This document shows, piece by piece, positions 10,899 to 24,200 of a stretch of DNA of 64,000 nucleotides. The stretch spans positions 240,023 through 304,022 of the forward strand of contig NW_027288514.1 of NCBI RefSeq assembly GCF_037038585.1, written 5' to 3'. The position numbers and the translations under genes were made by a program. Within the stretch, counting starts at the first letter, position 1. Each line of letters begins with the position of its first letter. Under the pieces are notes generated by a model, which ran no database searches, was not told where the DNA came from, and was given only the letters and a program-made list of their open reading frames with translations. Source of the stretch: Patagioenas fasciata (Eukaryota; Chordata; Aves; Columbiformes; Columbidae).

Positions 10899-12313
10899 TT
10901 GAACTTGAGGAAACACGCGTCTGAGCAAAACTCCCAAACGCTTCCAGGAAAGACACAGGCTCTCCCACAAGCACACAAGTGTTTGCCCTCAGCTATAGAT
11001 CAGGGACAAGCCTGTGAAGAGCAACCAAAGAGCTCGTCCGTCTTTCTCTCAATAGATGGGAGTAGGCGCGCTTGCGGATGTGTGCGTGTGTGTGGCCACG
11101 CGTTTGCTTAGGCATCAGTGTGTGAAAAGGTAGGTGCTTTTCTCTAGCTGCGTGTGCGTGCACGTGGTGCTGGGTGCACATCCCTGGGTGCTCGTGGAAA
11201 GGTTTCTGCATGGTTTTCGCTGAGGAATCGTGTGTGTGCACATGGACAAAGAGAAGGCGCAGCAACCAGGTTCCAGCGCCGAAGAAGGCAAAAGGCGAGG
11301 TTTCCGGCGCTATCTCCTTCTCTCCCCAGAGCTAGTCGCGCAAAGCAAGCCGCTAAGCCGGCGACCGGCAAGAGAGCTACAACGAAGCATGCCGAACGGA
11401 GAAAATAGCAGCAGCTCATCTGTTCACACCTTGTTTCTGCCATGTGCTTGAACGCCAAGACGTTCGCGCTTCTGTGAGATGAAAGACGTCCTTCTGCATA
11501 TGTGGTTGCTCACACCGGTGCACTTGTTAGTGTATCCATTCAGTCCTGGGCTGCGGGGCATTCAGAAGTGGCTCTGTGGAGACGTCTGCATAGAGGCAGC
11601 TGTCAGAACACGCACACTCGATTGTTCACCAAAACATATGCAGACGCGTCCTTAGCCTGTAGATTTGGATGCACAGAGTTCCCTGTGTTCGCAAGAGACA
11701 AGGGAATCGCGTCTGTGCGCACAGAAGCAATAGCGGACCGTTTCCCTCGGAGTGAACGCGAAAGAGCCGTCTATATACTCGCAGACACGCGAACGTGCCT
11801 CAATGCGGTCACAGAGGCAGCAGCTTTTGCACAGATGCTCCTGGTGATTCTGGCACTTTCCAGGCACACTCCTGAAAGTCGCGCACACTGCTGTTCACTC
11901 GCTAAACGACCTCTTGGGAAACACGTCTCCGGTCGACGGACCGCTCAGATTGCTTCTCGTGTAACTGTGAACTGTGTCAGCGCAGGGAATCCGTCTCTGT
12001 TGAGCAGATGTCAATCCTGCCTCGCTTTTGCTTTGTTGCCTCTACCAAGATGATTTCCCGTTTCTCTCTTCACTGGAGCAGGCAGACACAGCCAACGCAC
12101 ATCAAGTGTCAAGAGACACGCTCTGCTGAGCTCAACGCTTGTGCAGATGCACATGTGCGACGAAGTCAACACACGTGCTTGTGGAGAGAAAGAAAGGGAC
12201 TCCCAGGCGTGTGGAGCGACGGGGAGAAAGAGCGGGCGCTGAGGAACACAGTTTCAAACAGACTGTCTCCACACAAACAGGCACCTGTCTGCAGGTATCC
12301 TAGATCTTGATTC
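10899..12313. repeat. Monomer unit 8 (short)
   Basis: Short form, T at site 149, G at site 1183, no private change seen. Matches unit 20. Confidence 0.97.
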
Positions 12314-13728
12314 TTGAACTTGAGGAAACACGCGTCTGAGCAAAACTCCCAAACGCTTCCAGGAAAGACACAGGCTCTCCCACAAGCACACAAGTGTTTG
12401 CCCTCAGCTATAGATCAGGGACAAGCCTGTGAAGAGCAACCAAAGAGCTCGTCCGTCTTTCTCTCAATAGATGGGAGTAGGCGCGCTTGCGGATGTGTGC
12501 GTGTGTGTGGCCACGCGTTTGCTTAGGCATCAGTGTGTGAAAAGGTAGGTGCTTTTCTCTAGCTGCGTGTGCGTGCACGTGGTGCTGGGTGCACATCCCT
12601 GGGTGCTCGTGGAAAGGTTTCTGCATGGTTTTCGCTGAGGAATCGTGTGTGTGCACATGGACAAAGAGAAGGCGCAGCAACCAGGTTCCAGCGCCGAAGA
12701 AGGCAAAAGGCGAGGTTTCCGGCGCTATCTCCTTCTCTCCCCAGAGCTAGTCGCGCAAAGCAAGCCGCTAAGCCGGCGACCGGCAAGAGAGCTACAACGA
12801 AGCATGCCGAACGGAGAAAATAGCAGCAGCTCATCTGTTCACACCTTGTTTCTGCCATGTGCTTGAACGCCAAGACGTTCGCGCTTCTGTGAGATGAAAG
12901 ACGTCCTTCTGCATATGTGGTTGCTCACACCGGTGCACTTGTTAGTGTATCCATTCAGTCCTGGGCTGCGGGGCATTCAGAAGTGGCTCTGTGGAGACGT
13001 CTGCATAGAGGCAGCTGTCAGAACACGCACACTCGATTGTTCACCAAAACATATGCAGACGCGTCCTTAGCCTGTAGATTTGGATGCACAGAGTTCCCTG
13101 TGTTCGCAAGAGACAAGGGAATCGCGTCTGTGCGCACAGAAGCAATAGCGGACCGTTTCCCTCGGAGTGAACGCGAAAGAGCCGTCTATATACTCGCAGA
13201 CACGGGAACGTGCCTCAATGCGGTCACAGAGGCAGCAGCTTTTGCACAGATGCTCCTGGTGATTCTGGCACTTTCCAGGCACACTCCTGAAAGTCGCGCA
13301 CACTGCTGTTCACTCGCTAAACGACCTCTTGGGAAACACGTCTCCGGTCGACGGACCGCTCAGATTGCTTCTCGTGTAACTGTGAACTGTGTCAGCGCAG
13401 GGAATCCGTCTCTGTTGAGCAGATGTCAATCCTGCCTCGCTTTTGCTTTGTTGCCTCTACCAAGATGATTTCCCGTTTCTCTCTTCACTGGAGCAGGCAG
13501 ACACAGCCAACGCACATCAAGTGTCAAGAGACACGCTCTGCTGAGCTCAACGCTTGTGCAGATGCACATGTGCGACGAAGTCAACACACGTGCTTGTGGA
13601 GAGAAAGAAAGGGACTCCCAGGCGTGTGGAGCGACGGGGAGAAAGAGCGGGCGCTGAGGAACACAGTTTCAAACAGACTGTCTCCACACAAACAGGCACC
13701 TGTCTGCAGGTATCCTAGATCTTGATTC
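12314..13728. repeat. Monomer unit 9 (short)
   Basis: Short form with G at 13205 (site 892), shared with unit 21 and, on different backgrounds, with units 5, 17 and 24. Confidence 0.97.
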
Positions 13729-15143
13729 TTGAACTTGAGGAAACACGCGTCTGAGCAAAACTCCCAAACGCTTCCAGGAAAGACACAGGCTCTCCCACAA
13801 GCACACAAGTGTTTGCCCTCAGCTATAGATCAGGGACAAGCCTGTGAAGAGCAACCAAAGAGCTCGTCCGTCTTTCTCTCAATAGATGGGAGTAGGCGCG
13901 CTTGCGGATGTGTGCGTGTGTGTGGCCACGCGTTTGCTTAGGCATCAGTGTGTGAAAAGGTAGGTGCTTTTCTCTAGCTGCGTGTGCGTGCACGTGGTGC
14001 TGGGTGCACATCCCTGGGTGCTCGTGGAAAGGTTTCTGCATGGTTTTCGCTGAGGAATCGTGTGTGTGCACATGGACAAAGAGAAGGCGCAGCAACCAGG
14101 TTCCAGCGCCGAAGAAGGCAAAAGGCGAGGTTTCCGGCGCTATCTCCTTCTCTCCCCAGAGCTAGTCGCGCAAAGCAAGCCGCTAAGCCGGCGACCGGCA
14201 AGAGAGCTACAACGAAGCATGCCGAACGGAGAAAATAGCAGCAGCTCATCTGTTCACACCTTGTTTCTGCCATGTGCTTGAACGCCAAGACGTTCGCGCT
14301 TCTGTGAGATGAAAGACGTCCTTCTGCATATGTGGTTGCTCACACCGGTGCACTTGTTAGTGTATCCATTCAGTCCTGGGCTGCGGGGCATTCAGAAGTG
14401 GCTCTGTGGAGACGTCTGCATAGAGGCAGCTGTCAGAACACGCACACTCGATTGTTCACCAAAACATATGCAGACGCGTCCTTAGCCTGTAGATTTGGAT
14501 GCACAGAGTTCCCTGTGTTCGCAAGAGACAAGGGAATCGCGTCTGTGCGCACAGAAGCAATAGCGGACCGTTTCCCTCGGAGTGAACGCGAAAGAGCCGT
14601 CTATATACTCGCAGACACGCGAACGTGCCTCAATGCGGTCACAGAGGCAGCAGCTTTTGCACAGATGCTCCTGGTGATTCTGGCACTTTCCAGGCACACT
14701 CCTGAAAGTCGCGCACACTGCTGTTCACTCGCTAAACGACCTCTTGGGAAACACGTCTCCGGTCGACGGACCGCTCAGATTGCTTCTCGTGTAACTGTGA
14801 ACTGTGTCAGCGCAGGGAATCCGTCTCTGTTGAGCAGATGTCAATCCTGCCTCGCTTTTGCTTTGTTGCCTCTACCAAGATGATTTCCCGTTTCTCTCTT
14901 CACTGGAGCAGGCAGACACAGCCAGCGCACATCAAGTGTCAAGAGACACGCTCTGCTGAGCTCAACGCTTGTGCAGATGCACATGTGCGACGAAGTCAAC
15001 ACACGTGCTTGTGGAGAGAAAGAAAGGGACTCCCAGGCGTGTGGAGCGACGGGGAGAAAGAGCGGGCGCTGAGGAACACAGTTTCAAACAGACTGTCTCC
15101 ACACAAACAGGCACCTGTCTGCAGGTATCCTAGATCTTGATTC
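13729..15143. repeat. Monomer unit 10 (short)
   Basis: Short form with a private G at 14925 (site 1197). Its partner unit 22 lacks it, so the change arose after the block duplication or was erased in the copy. Confidence 0.97.
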
Positions 15144-16557
15144 TTGAACTTGAGGAAACACGCGTCTGAGCAAAACTCCCAAACGCTTCCAGGAAAGACA
15201 CAGGCTCTCCCACAAGCACACAAGTGTTTGCCCTCAGCTATAGATCAGGGACAAGCCTGTGAAGAGCAACCAAAGAGCTCGTCCGTCTTTCCCTCAATAG
15301 ATGGGAGTAGGCGCGCTTGCGGATGTGTGCGTGTGTGTGGCCACGCGTTTGCTTAGGCATCAGTGTGTGAAAAGGTAGGTGCTTTTCTCTAGCTGCGTGT
15401 GCGTGCACGTGGTGCTGGGTGCACATCCCTGGGTGCTCGTGGAAAGGTTTCTGCATGGTTTTCGCTGAGGAATCGTGTGTGTGCACATGGACAAAGAGAA
15501 GGCGCAGCAACCAGGTTCCAGCGCCGAAGAAGGCAAAAGGCGAGGTTTCCGGCGCTATCTCCTTCTCTCCCCAGAGCTAGTCGCGCAAAGCAAGCCGCTA
15601 AGCCGGCGACCGGCAAGAGAGCTACAACGAAGCATGCCGAACGGAGAAAATAGCAGCAGCTCATCTGTTCACACCTTGTTTCTGCCATGTGCTTGAACGC
15701 CAAGACGTTCGCGCTTCTGTGAGATGAAAGACGTCCTTCTGCATATGTGGTTGCTCACACCGGTGCACTTGTTAGTGTATCCATTCAGTCCTGGGCTGCG
15801 GGGCATTCAGAAGTGGCTCTGTGGAGACGTCTGCATAGAGGCAGCTGTCAGAACACGCACACTCGATTGTTCACCAAAACATATGCAGACGCGTCCTTAG
15901 CCTGTAGATTTGGATGCACAGAGTTCCCTGTGTTCGCAAGAGACAAGGGAATCGCGTCTGTGCGCACAGAAGCAATAGCGGACCGTTTCCCTCGGAGTGA
16001 ACGCGAAAGAGCCGTCTATATACTCGCAGACACGCGAACGTGCCTCAATGCGGTCACAGAGGCAGCAGCTTTTGCACAGATGCACAGATGATTCTGGCAC
16101 TTTCCAGGCACACTCCTGAAAGTCGCGCACACTGCTGTTCACTCGCTAAACGACCTCTTGGGAAACACGTCTCCGGTCGACGGACCGCTCAGATTGCTTC
16201 TCGTGTAACTGTGAACTGTGTCAGCGCAGGGAATCCGTCTCTGTTGAGCAGATGTCAATCCTGCCTCGCTTTTGCTTTGTTGCCTCTACCAAGATGATTT
16301 CCCGTTTCTCTCTTCACTGGAGCAGGCAGACACAGCCAACGCACATCTAGTGTCAAGAGACACGCTCTGCTGAGCTCAACGCTTGTGCAGATGCACATGT
16401 GCGACGAAGTCAACACACGTGCTTGTGGAGAGAAAGAAAGGGACTCCCAGGCGTGTGGAGCGACGGGGAGAAAGAGCGGGCGCTGAGGAACACAGTTTCA
16501 AACAGACTGTCTCCACACAAACAGGCACCTGTCTGCAGGTATCCTAGATCTTGATTC
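15144..16557. repeat. Monomer unit 11 (short, 1414 bp, damaged)
   Basis: Single spacer monomer between blocks A and A-prime and the most altered copy in the window. At 16083-16088 six bases replace seven, producing a perfect 8-bp tandem repeat (cacagatg at 16075-16082 and 16083-16090). T at 16348 replaces A. It has no clear partner: unit 23, at the equivalent place after block A-prime, has different variants. Confidence 0.97.
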
Positions 16558-18256
16558 TTGAACTTGAGGAAACACGCGTCTGAGCAAAACTCCCAAACGC
16601 TTCCAGGAAAGACACAGGCTCTCCCACAAGCACACAAGTGTTTGCCCTCAGCTATAGATCAGGGACAAGCCTGTGAAGAGATGCCCTGCTATTCTTTCGC
16701 CTTATGGCATCATGTGTTTCGTTCCTCTTGGAGATCGATTGTTAAACGTCTTTCCTAGGGCGACTGTGAAGCATTTGCCAGCGGAGGAGAAGTAGCACGG
16801 AGCAGCATTCAGTACTGCCTACGAGTGTCTTTGCTACCCTACTAGCGGAGCTCCAAGAACAGGCACACATCTTCAGGTACCTTCCAAATGTGGATTCCCC
16901 TGCAGCCCCGTAGGCGGGCGTGCAGTACGCCAACCGTCAACGGACGTTTTTCCCCTCAAGCCTGTCAGGACGTTGCTCGTCCGTCTTTCCCTCAATAGAT
17001 GGGAGTAGGCGCGCTTGCGGATGTGTGCGTGTGTGTGGCCACGCGTTTGCTTAGGCATCAGTGTGTGAAAAGGTAGGTGCTTTTCTCTAGCTGCGTGTGC
17101 GTGCACGTGGTGCTGGGTGCACATCCCTGGGTGCTCGTGGAAAGGTTTCTGCATGGTTTTCGCTGAGGAATCGTGTGTGTGCACATGGACAAAGAGAAGG
17201 CGCAGCAACCAGGTTCCAGCGCCGAAGAAGGCAAAAGGCGAGGTTTCCGGCGCTATCTCCTTCTCTCCCCAGAGCTAGTCGCGCAAAGCAAGCCGCTAAG
17301 CCGGCGACCGGCAAGAGAGCTACAACGAAGCATGCCGAACGGAGAAAATAGCAGCAGCTCATCTGTTCACACCTTGTTTCTGCCATGTGCTTGAACGCCA
17401 AGACGTTCGCGCTTCTGTGAGATGAAAGACGTCCTTCTGCATATGTGGTTGCTCACAGCGGTGCACTTGTTAGTGTATCCATTCAGTCCTGGGCTGCGGG
17501 GCATTCAGAAGTGGCTCTGTGGAGACGTCTGCATAGAGGCAGCTGTCAGAACACGCACACTCGATTGTTCACCAAAACATATGCAGACGCGTCCTTAGCC
17601 TGTAGATTTGGATGCACAGAGTTCCCTGTGTTCGCAAGAGACAAGGGAATCGCGTCTGTGCGCACAGAAGCAATAGCGGACCGTTTCCCTCGGAGTGAAC
17701 GCGAAAGAGCCGTCTATATACTCGCAGACACGCGAACGTGCCTCAATGCGGTCACAGAGGCAGCAGCTTTTGCACAGATGCTCCTGGTGATTCTGGCACT
17801 TTCCAGGCACACTCCTGAAAGTCGCGCACACTGCTGTTCACTCGCTAAACGACCTCTTGGGAAACACGTCTCCGGTCGACGGACCGCTCAGATTGCTTCT
17901 CGTGTAACTGTGAACTGTGTCAGCGCAGGGAATCCGTCTCTGTTGAGCAGATGTCGATCCTGCCTCGCTTTTGCTTTGTTGCCTCTACCAAGATGATTTC
18001 CCGTTTCTCTCTTCACTGGAGCACGCAGACACAGCCAACGCACATCAAGTGTCAAGAGACACGCTCTGCTGAGCTCAACGCTTGTGCAGATGCACATGTG
18101 CGACGAAGTCAACACACGTGCTTGTGGAGAGAAAGAAAGGGACTCCCAGGCGTGTGGAGCGACGGGGAGAAAGAGCGGGCGCTGAGGAACACAGTTTCAA
18201 ACAGACTGTCTCCACACAAACCGGCACCTGTCTGCAGGTATCCTAGATCTTGATTC
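16558..18256. repeat. Monomer unit 12 (long)
   Basis: Long form, same rare set as unit 1: G at 17458 (site 617), G at site 1115, C at site 1183, C at 18222 (site 1381). Start of block A-prime. Confidence 0.97.
16681..16975. repeat. 295-bp long-form segment (unit 12)
   Basis: Copy in the block A-prime counterpart of unit 1. Confidence 0.93.
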
Positions 18257-19671
18257 TTGAACTTGAGGAAACACGCGTCTGAGCAAAACTCCCAAACGCT
18301 TCCAGGAAAGACACAGGCTCTCCCACAAGCACACAAGTGTTTGCCCTCAGCTATAGATCAGGGACAAGCCTGTGAAGAGCAACCAAAGAGCTCGTCCGTC
18401 TTTCTCTCAATAGATGGGAGTAGGCGCGCTTGCGGATGTGTGCGTGTGTGTGGCCACGCGTTTGCTTAGGCATCAGTGTGTGAAAAGGTAGGTGCTTTTC
18501 TCTAGCTGCGTGTGCGTGCACGTGGTGCTGGGTGCACATCCCTGGGTGCTCGTGGAAAGGTTTCTGCATGGTTTTCGCTGAGGAATCGTGTGTGTGCACA
18601 TGGACAAAGAGAAGGCGCAGCAACCAGGTTCCAGCGCCGAAGAAGGCAAAAGGCGAGGTTTCCGGCGCTATCTCCTTCTCTCCCCAGAGCTAGTCGCGCA
18701 AAGCAAGCCGCTAAGCCGGCGACCGGCAAGAGAGCTACAACGAAGCATGCCGAACGGAGAAAATAGCAGCAGCTCATCTGTTCACACCTTGTTTCTGCCA
18801 TGTGCTTGAACGCCAAGACGTTCGCGCTTCTGTGAGATGAAAGACGTCCTTCTGCATATGTGGTTGCTCACACCGGTGCACTTGTTAGTGTATCCATTCA
18901 GTCCTGGGCTGCGGGGCATTCAGAAGTGGCTCTGTGGAGACGTCTGCATAGAGGCAGCTGTCAGAACACGCACACTCGATTGTTCACCAAAACATATGCA
19001 GACGCGTCCTTAGCCTGTAGATTTGGATGCACAGAGTTCCCTGTGTTCGCAAGAGACAAGGGAATCGCGTCTGTGCGCACAGAAGCAATAGCGGACCGTT
19101 TCCCTCGGAGTGAACGCGAAAGAGCCGTCTATATACTCGCAGACACGCGAACGTGCCTCAATGCGGTCACAGAGGCAGCAGCTTTTGCACAGATGCTCCT
19201 GGTGATTCTGGCACTTTCCAGGCACACTCCTGAAAGTCGCGCACACTGCTGTTCACTCGCTAAACGACCTCTTGGGAAACACGTCTCCGGTCGACGGACC
19301 GCTCAGATTGCTTCTCGTGTAACTGTGAACTGTGTCAGCGCAGGGAATCCGTCTCTGTTGAGCAGATGTCAATCCTGCCTCGCTTTTGCTTTGTTGCCTC
19401 TACCAAGATGATTTCCCGTTTCTCTCTTCACTGGAGCACGCAGACACAGCCAACGCACATCAAGTGTCAAGAGACACGCTCTGCTGAGCTCAACGCTTGT
19501 GCAGATGCACATGTGCGACGAAGTCAACACACGTGCTTGTGGAGAGAAAGAAAGGGACTCCCAGGCGTGTGGAGCGACGGGGAGAAAGAGCGGGCGCTGA
19601 GGAACACAGTTTCAAACAGACTGTCTCCACACAAACAGGCACCTGTCTGCAGGTATCCTAGATCTTGATTC
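18257..19671. repeat. Monomer unit 13 (short)
   Basis: Short form with C at site 1183 and T at site 149, as in unit 2. Confidence 0.97.
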
Positions 19672-21086
19672 TTGAACTTGAGGAAACACGCGTCTGAGCA
19701 AAACTCCCAAACGCTTCCAGGAAAGACACAGGCTCTCCCACAAGCACACAAGTGTTTGCCCTCAGCTATAGATCAGGGACAAGCCTGTGAAGAGCAACCA
19801 AAGAGCTCGTCCGTCTTTCTCTCAATAGATGGGAGTAGGCGCGCTTGCGGATGTGTGCGTGTGTGTGGCCACGCGTTTGCTTAGGCATCAGTGTGTGAAA
19901 AGGTAGGTGCTTTTCTCTAGCTGCGTGTGCGTGCACGTGGTGCTGGGTGCACATCCCTGGGTGCTCGTGGAAAGGTTTCTGCATGGTTTTCGCTGAGGAA
20001 TCGTGTGTGTGCACATGGACAAAGAGAAGGCGCAGCAACCAGGTTCCAGCGCCGAAGAAGGCAAAAGGCGAGGTTTCCGGCGCTATCTCCTTCTCTCCCC
20101 AGAGCTAGTCGCGCAAAGCAAGCCGCTAAGCCGGCGACCGGCAAGAGAGCTACAACGAAGCATGCCGAACGGAGAAAATAGCAGCAGCTCATCTGTTCAC
20201 ACCTTGTTTCTGCCATGTGCTTGAACGCCAAGACGTTCGCGCTTCTGTGAGATGAAAGACGTCCTTCTGCATATGTGGTTGCTCACACCGGTGCACTTGT
20301 TAGTGTATCCATTCAGTCCTGGGCTGCGGGGCATTCAGAAGTGGCTCTGTGGAGACGTCTGCATAGAGGCAGCTGTCAGAACACGCACACTCGATTGTTC
20401 ACCAAAACATATGCAGACGCGTCCTTAGCCTGTAGATTTGGATGCACAGAGTTCCCTGTGTTCGCAAGAGACAAGGGAATCGCGTCTGTGCGCACAGAAG
20501 CAATAGCGGACCGTTTCCCTCGGAGTGAACGCGAAAGAGCCGTCTATATACTCGCAGACACGCGAACGTGCCTCAATGCGGTCACAGAGGCAGCAGCTTT
20601 TGCACAGATGCTCCTGGTGATTCTGGCACTTTCCAGGCACACTCCTGAAAGTCGCGCACACTGCTGTTCACTCGCTAAACGACCTCTTGGGAAACACGTC
20701 TCCGGTCGACGGACCGCTCAGATTGCTTCTCGTGTAACTGTGAACTGTGTCAGCGCAGGGAATCCGTCTCTGTTGAGCAGATGTCAATCCTGCCTCGCTT
20801 TTGCTTTGTTGCCTCTACCAAGATGATTTCCCGTTTCTCTCTTCACTGGAGCAGGCAGACACAGCCAACGCACATCAAGTGTCAAGAGACACGCTCTGCT
20901 GAGCTCAACGCTTGTGCAGATGCACATGTGCGACGAAGTCAACACACGTGCTTGTGGAGAGAAAGAAAGGGACTCCCAGGCGTGTGGAGCGACGGGGAGA
21001 AAGAGCGGGCGCTGAGGAACACAGTTTCAAACAGACTGTCTCCACACAAACAGGCACCTGTCTGCAGGTATCCTAGATCTTGATTC
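19672..21086. repeat. Monomer unit 14 (short)
   Basis: Short form of the common left-half haplotype, as in unit 3. Confidence 0.97.
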
Positions 21087-22501
21087 TTGAACTTGAGGAA
21101 ACACGCGTCTGAGCAAAACTCCCAAACGCTTCCAGGAAAGACACAGGCTCTCCCACAAGCACATAAGTGTTTGCCCTCAGCTATAGATCAGGGACAAGCC
21201 TGTGAAGAGCAACCAAAGAGCTCGTCCGTCTTTCTCTCAATAGATGGGAGTAGGCGCGCTTGCGGATGTGTGCGTGTGTGTGGCCACGCGTTTGCTTAGG
21301 CATCAGTGTGTGAAAAGGTAGGTGCTTTTCTCTAGCTGCGTGTGCGTGCACGTGGTGCTGGGTGCACATCCCTGGGTGCTCGTGGAAAGGTTTCTGCATG
21401 GTTTTCGCTGAGGAATCGTGTGTGTGCACATGGACAAAGAGAAGGCGCAGCAACCAGGTTCCAGCGCCGAAGAAGGCAAAAGGCGAGGTTTCCGGCGCTA
21501 TCTCCTTCTCTCCCCAGAGCTAGTCGCGCAAAGCAAGCCGCTAAGCCGGCGACCGGCAAGAGAGCTACAACGAAGCATGCCGAACGGAGAAAATAGCAGC
21601 AGCTCATCTGTTCACACCTTGTTTCTGCCATGTGCTTGAACGCCAAGACGTTCGCGCTTCTGTGAGATGAAAGACGTCCTTCTGCATATGTGGTTGCTCA
21701 CACCGGTGCACTTGTTAGTGTATCCATTCAGTCCTGGGCTGCGGGGCATTCAGAAGTGGCTCTGTGGAGACGTCTGCATAGAGGCAGCTGTCAGAACACG
21801 CACACTCGATTGTTCACCAAAACATATGCAGACGCGTCCTTAGCCTGTAGATTTGGATGCACAGAGTTCCCTGTGTTCGCAAGAGACAAGGGAATCGCGT
21901 CTGTGCGCACAGAAGCAATAGCGGACCGTTTCCCTCGGAGTGAACGCGAAAGAGCCGTCTATATACTCGCAGACACGCGAACGTGCCTCAATGCGGTCAC
22001 AGAGGCAGCAGCTTTTGCACAGATGCTCCTGGTGATTCTGGCACTTTCCAGGCACACTCCTGAAAGTCGCGCACACTGCTGTTCACTCGCTAAACGACCT
22101 CTTGGGAAACACGTCTCCGGTCGACGGACCGCTCAGATTGCTTCTCGTGTAACTGTGAACTGTGTCAGCGCAGGGAATCCGTCTCTGTTGAGCAGATGTC
22201 AATCCTGCCTCGCTTTTGCTTTGTTGCCTCTACCAAGATGATTTCCCGTTTCTCTCTTCACTGGAGCAGGCAGACACAGCCAACGCACATCAAGTGTCAA
22301 GAGACACGCTCTGCTGAGCTCAACGCTTGTGCAGATGCACATGTGCGACGAAGTCAACACACGTGCTTGTGGAGAGAAAGAAAGGGACTCCCAGGCGTGT
22401 GGAGCGACGGGGAGAAAGAGCGGGCGCTGAGGAACACAGTTTCAAACAGACTGTCTCCACACAAACAGGCACCTGTCTGCAGGTATCCTAGATCTTGATT
22501 C
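21087..22501. repeat. Monomer unit 15 (short)
   Basis: Short form with T at site 78, as in unit 4. Confidence 0.97.
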
Positions 22502-24200
22502 TTGAACTTGAGGAAACACGCGTCTGAGCAAAACTCCCAAACGCTTCCAGGAAAGACACAGGCTCTCCCACAAGCACATAAGTGTTTGCCCTCAGCTATA
22601 GATCAGGGACAAGCCTGTGAAGAGATGCCCTGCTATTCTTTCGCCTTATGGCATCATGTGTTTCGTTCCTCTTGGAGATCGATTGTTAAACGTCTTTCCT
22701 AGGGCGACTGTGAAGCATTTGCCAGCGGAGGAGAAGTAGCACGGAGCAGCATTCAGTACTGCCTACGAGTGTCTTTGCTACCCTACTAGCGGAGCTCCAA
22801 GAACAGGCACACATCTTCAGGTACCTTCCAAATGTGGATTCCCCTGCAGCCCCGTAGGCGGGCGTGCAGTACGCCAACCGTCAACGGACGTTTTTCCCCT
22901 CAAGCCTGTCAGGACGTTGCTCGTCCGTCTTTCCCTCAATAGATGGGAGTAGGCGCGCTTGCGGATGTGTGCGTGTGTGTGGCCACGCGTTTGCTTAGGC
23001 ATCAGTGTGTGAAAAGGTAGGTGCTTTTCTCTAGCTGCGTGTGCGTGCACGTGGTGCTGGGTGCACATCCCTGGGTGCTCGTGGAAAGGTTTCTGCATGG
23101 TTTTCGCTGAGGAATCGTGTGTGTGCACATGGACAAAGAGAAGGCGCAGCAACCAGGTTCCAGCGCCGAAGAAGGCAAAAGGCGAGGTTTCCGGCGCTAT
23201 CTCCTTCTCTCCCCAGAGCTAGTCGCGCAAAGCAAGCCGCTAAGCCGGCGACCGGCAAGAGAGCTACAACGAAGCATGCCGAACGGAGAAAATAGCAGCA
23301 GCTCATCTGTTCACACCTTGTTTCTGCCATGTGCTTGAACGCCAAGACGTTCGCGCTTCTGTGAGATGAAAGACGTCCTTCTGCATATGTGGTTGCTCAC
23401 ACCGGTGCACTTGTTAGTGTATCCATTCAGTCCTGGGCTGCGGGGCATTCAGAAGTGGCTCTGTGGAGACGTCTGCATAGAGGCAGCTGTCAGAACACGC
23501 ACACTCGATTGTTCACCAAAACATATGCAGACGCGTCCTTAGCCTGTAGATTTGGATGCACAGAGTTCCCTGTGTTCGCAAGAGACAAGGGAATCGCGTC
23601 TGTGCGCACAGAAGCAATAGCGGACCGTTTCCCTCGGAGTGAACGCGAAAGAGCCGTCTATATACTCGCAGACACGCGAACGTGCCTCAATGCGGTCACA
23701 GAGGCAGCAGCTTTTGCACAGATGCTCCTGGTGATTCTGGCACTTTCCAGGCACACTCCTGAAAGTCGCGCACACTGCTGTTCACTCGCTAAACGACCTC
23801 TTGGGAAACACGTCTCCGGTCGACGGACCGCTCAGATTGCTTCTCGTGTAACTGTGAACTGTGTCAGCGCAGGGAATCCGTCTCTGTTGAGCAGATGTCA
23901 ATCCTGCCTCGCTTTTGCTTTGTTGCCTCTACCAAGATGATTTCCCGTTTCTCTCTTCACTGGAGCAGGCAGACACAGCCAACGCACATCAAGTGTCAAG
24001 AGACACGCTCTGCTGAGCTCAACGCTTGTGCAGATGCACATGTGCGACGAAGTCAACACACGTGCTTGTGGAGAGAAAGAAAGGGACTCCCAGGCGTGTG
24101 GAGCGACGGGGAGAAAGAGCGGGCGCTGAGGAACACAGTTTCAAACAGACTGTCTCCACACAAACAGGCACCTGTCTGCAGGTATCCTAGATCTTGATTC
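22502..24200. repeat. Monomer unit 16 (long, apparent crossover hybrid)
   Basis: Extra long unit with no counterpart in block A. Its left part is of unit-5 type: T at site 78, the 295-bp insert and C at 22934 (site 149). Its right part is of unit-4 type: G at 23604 (site 819), C at site 892, A at site 1115 and no change at 1326-1327. The switch therefore lies between 22934 and 23604. This is what one unequal exchange, shifted by one unit between the unit-4 and unit-5 types, would leave. Confidence 0.95.
22625..22919. repeat. 295-bp long-form segment (unit 16)
   Basis: Copy in the hybrid unit. It marks the left, unit-5-type part of the inferred crossover product. Confidence 0.93.

Larger units (their letters stand above)
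142..15143. repeat. Higher-order block A (units 1-10)
   Basis: Ten consecutive monomers in the order L S S S L L S S S S. The order of length classes and rare variants reappears in block A-prime at 16558-33258. Shared rare variants include G at 1042 in unit 1, C at 1806 in unit 1, T at site 78 in units 4 and 5, A at 7188, G at 7261 and the two-base change at 7695-7696 in unit 5, and G at 13205 in unit 9. Their joint recurrence in order indicates duplication of about 15 kb as one piece. Confidence 0.92.
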
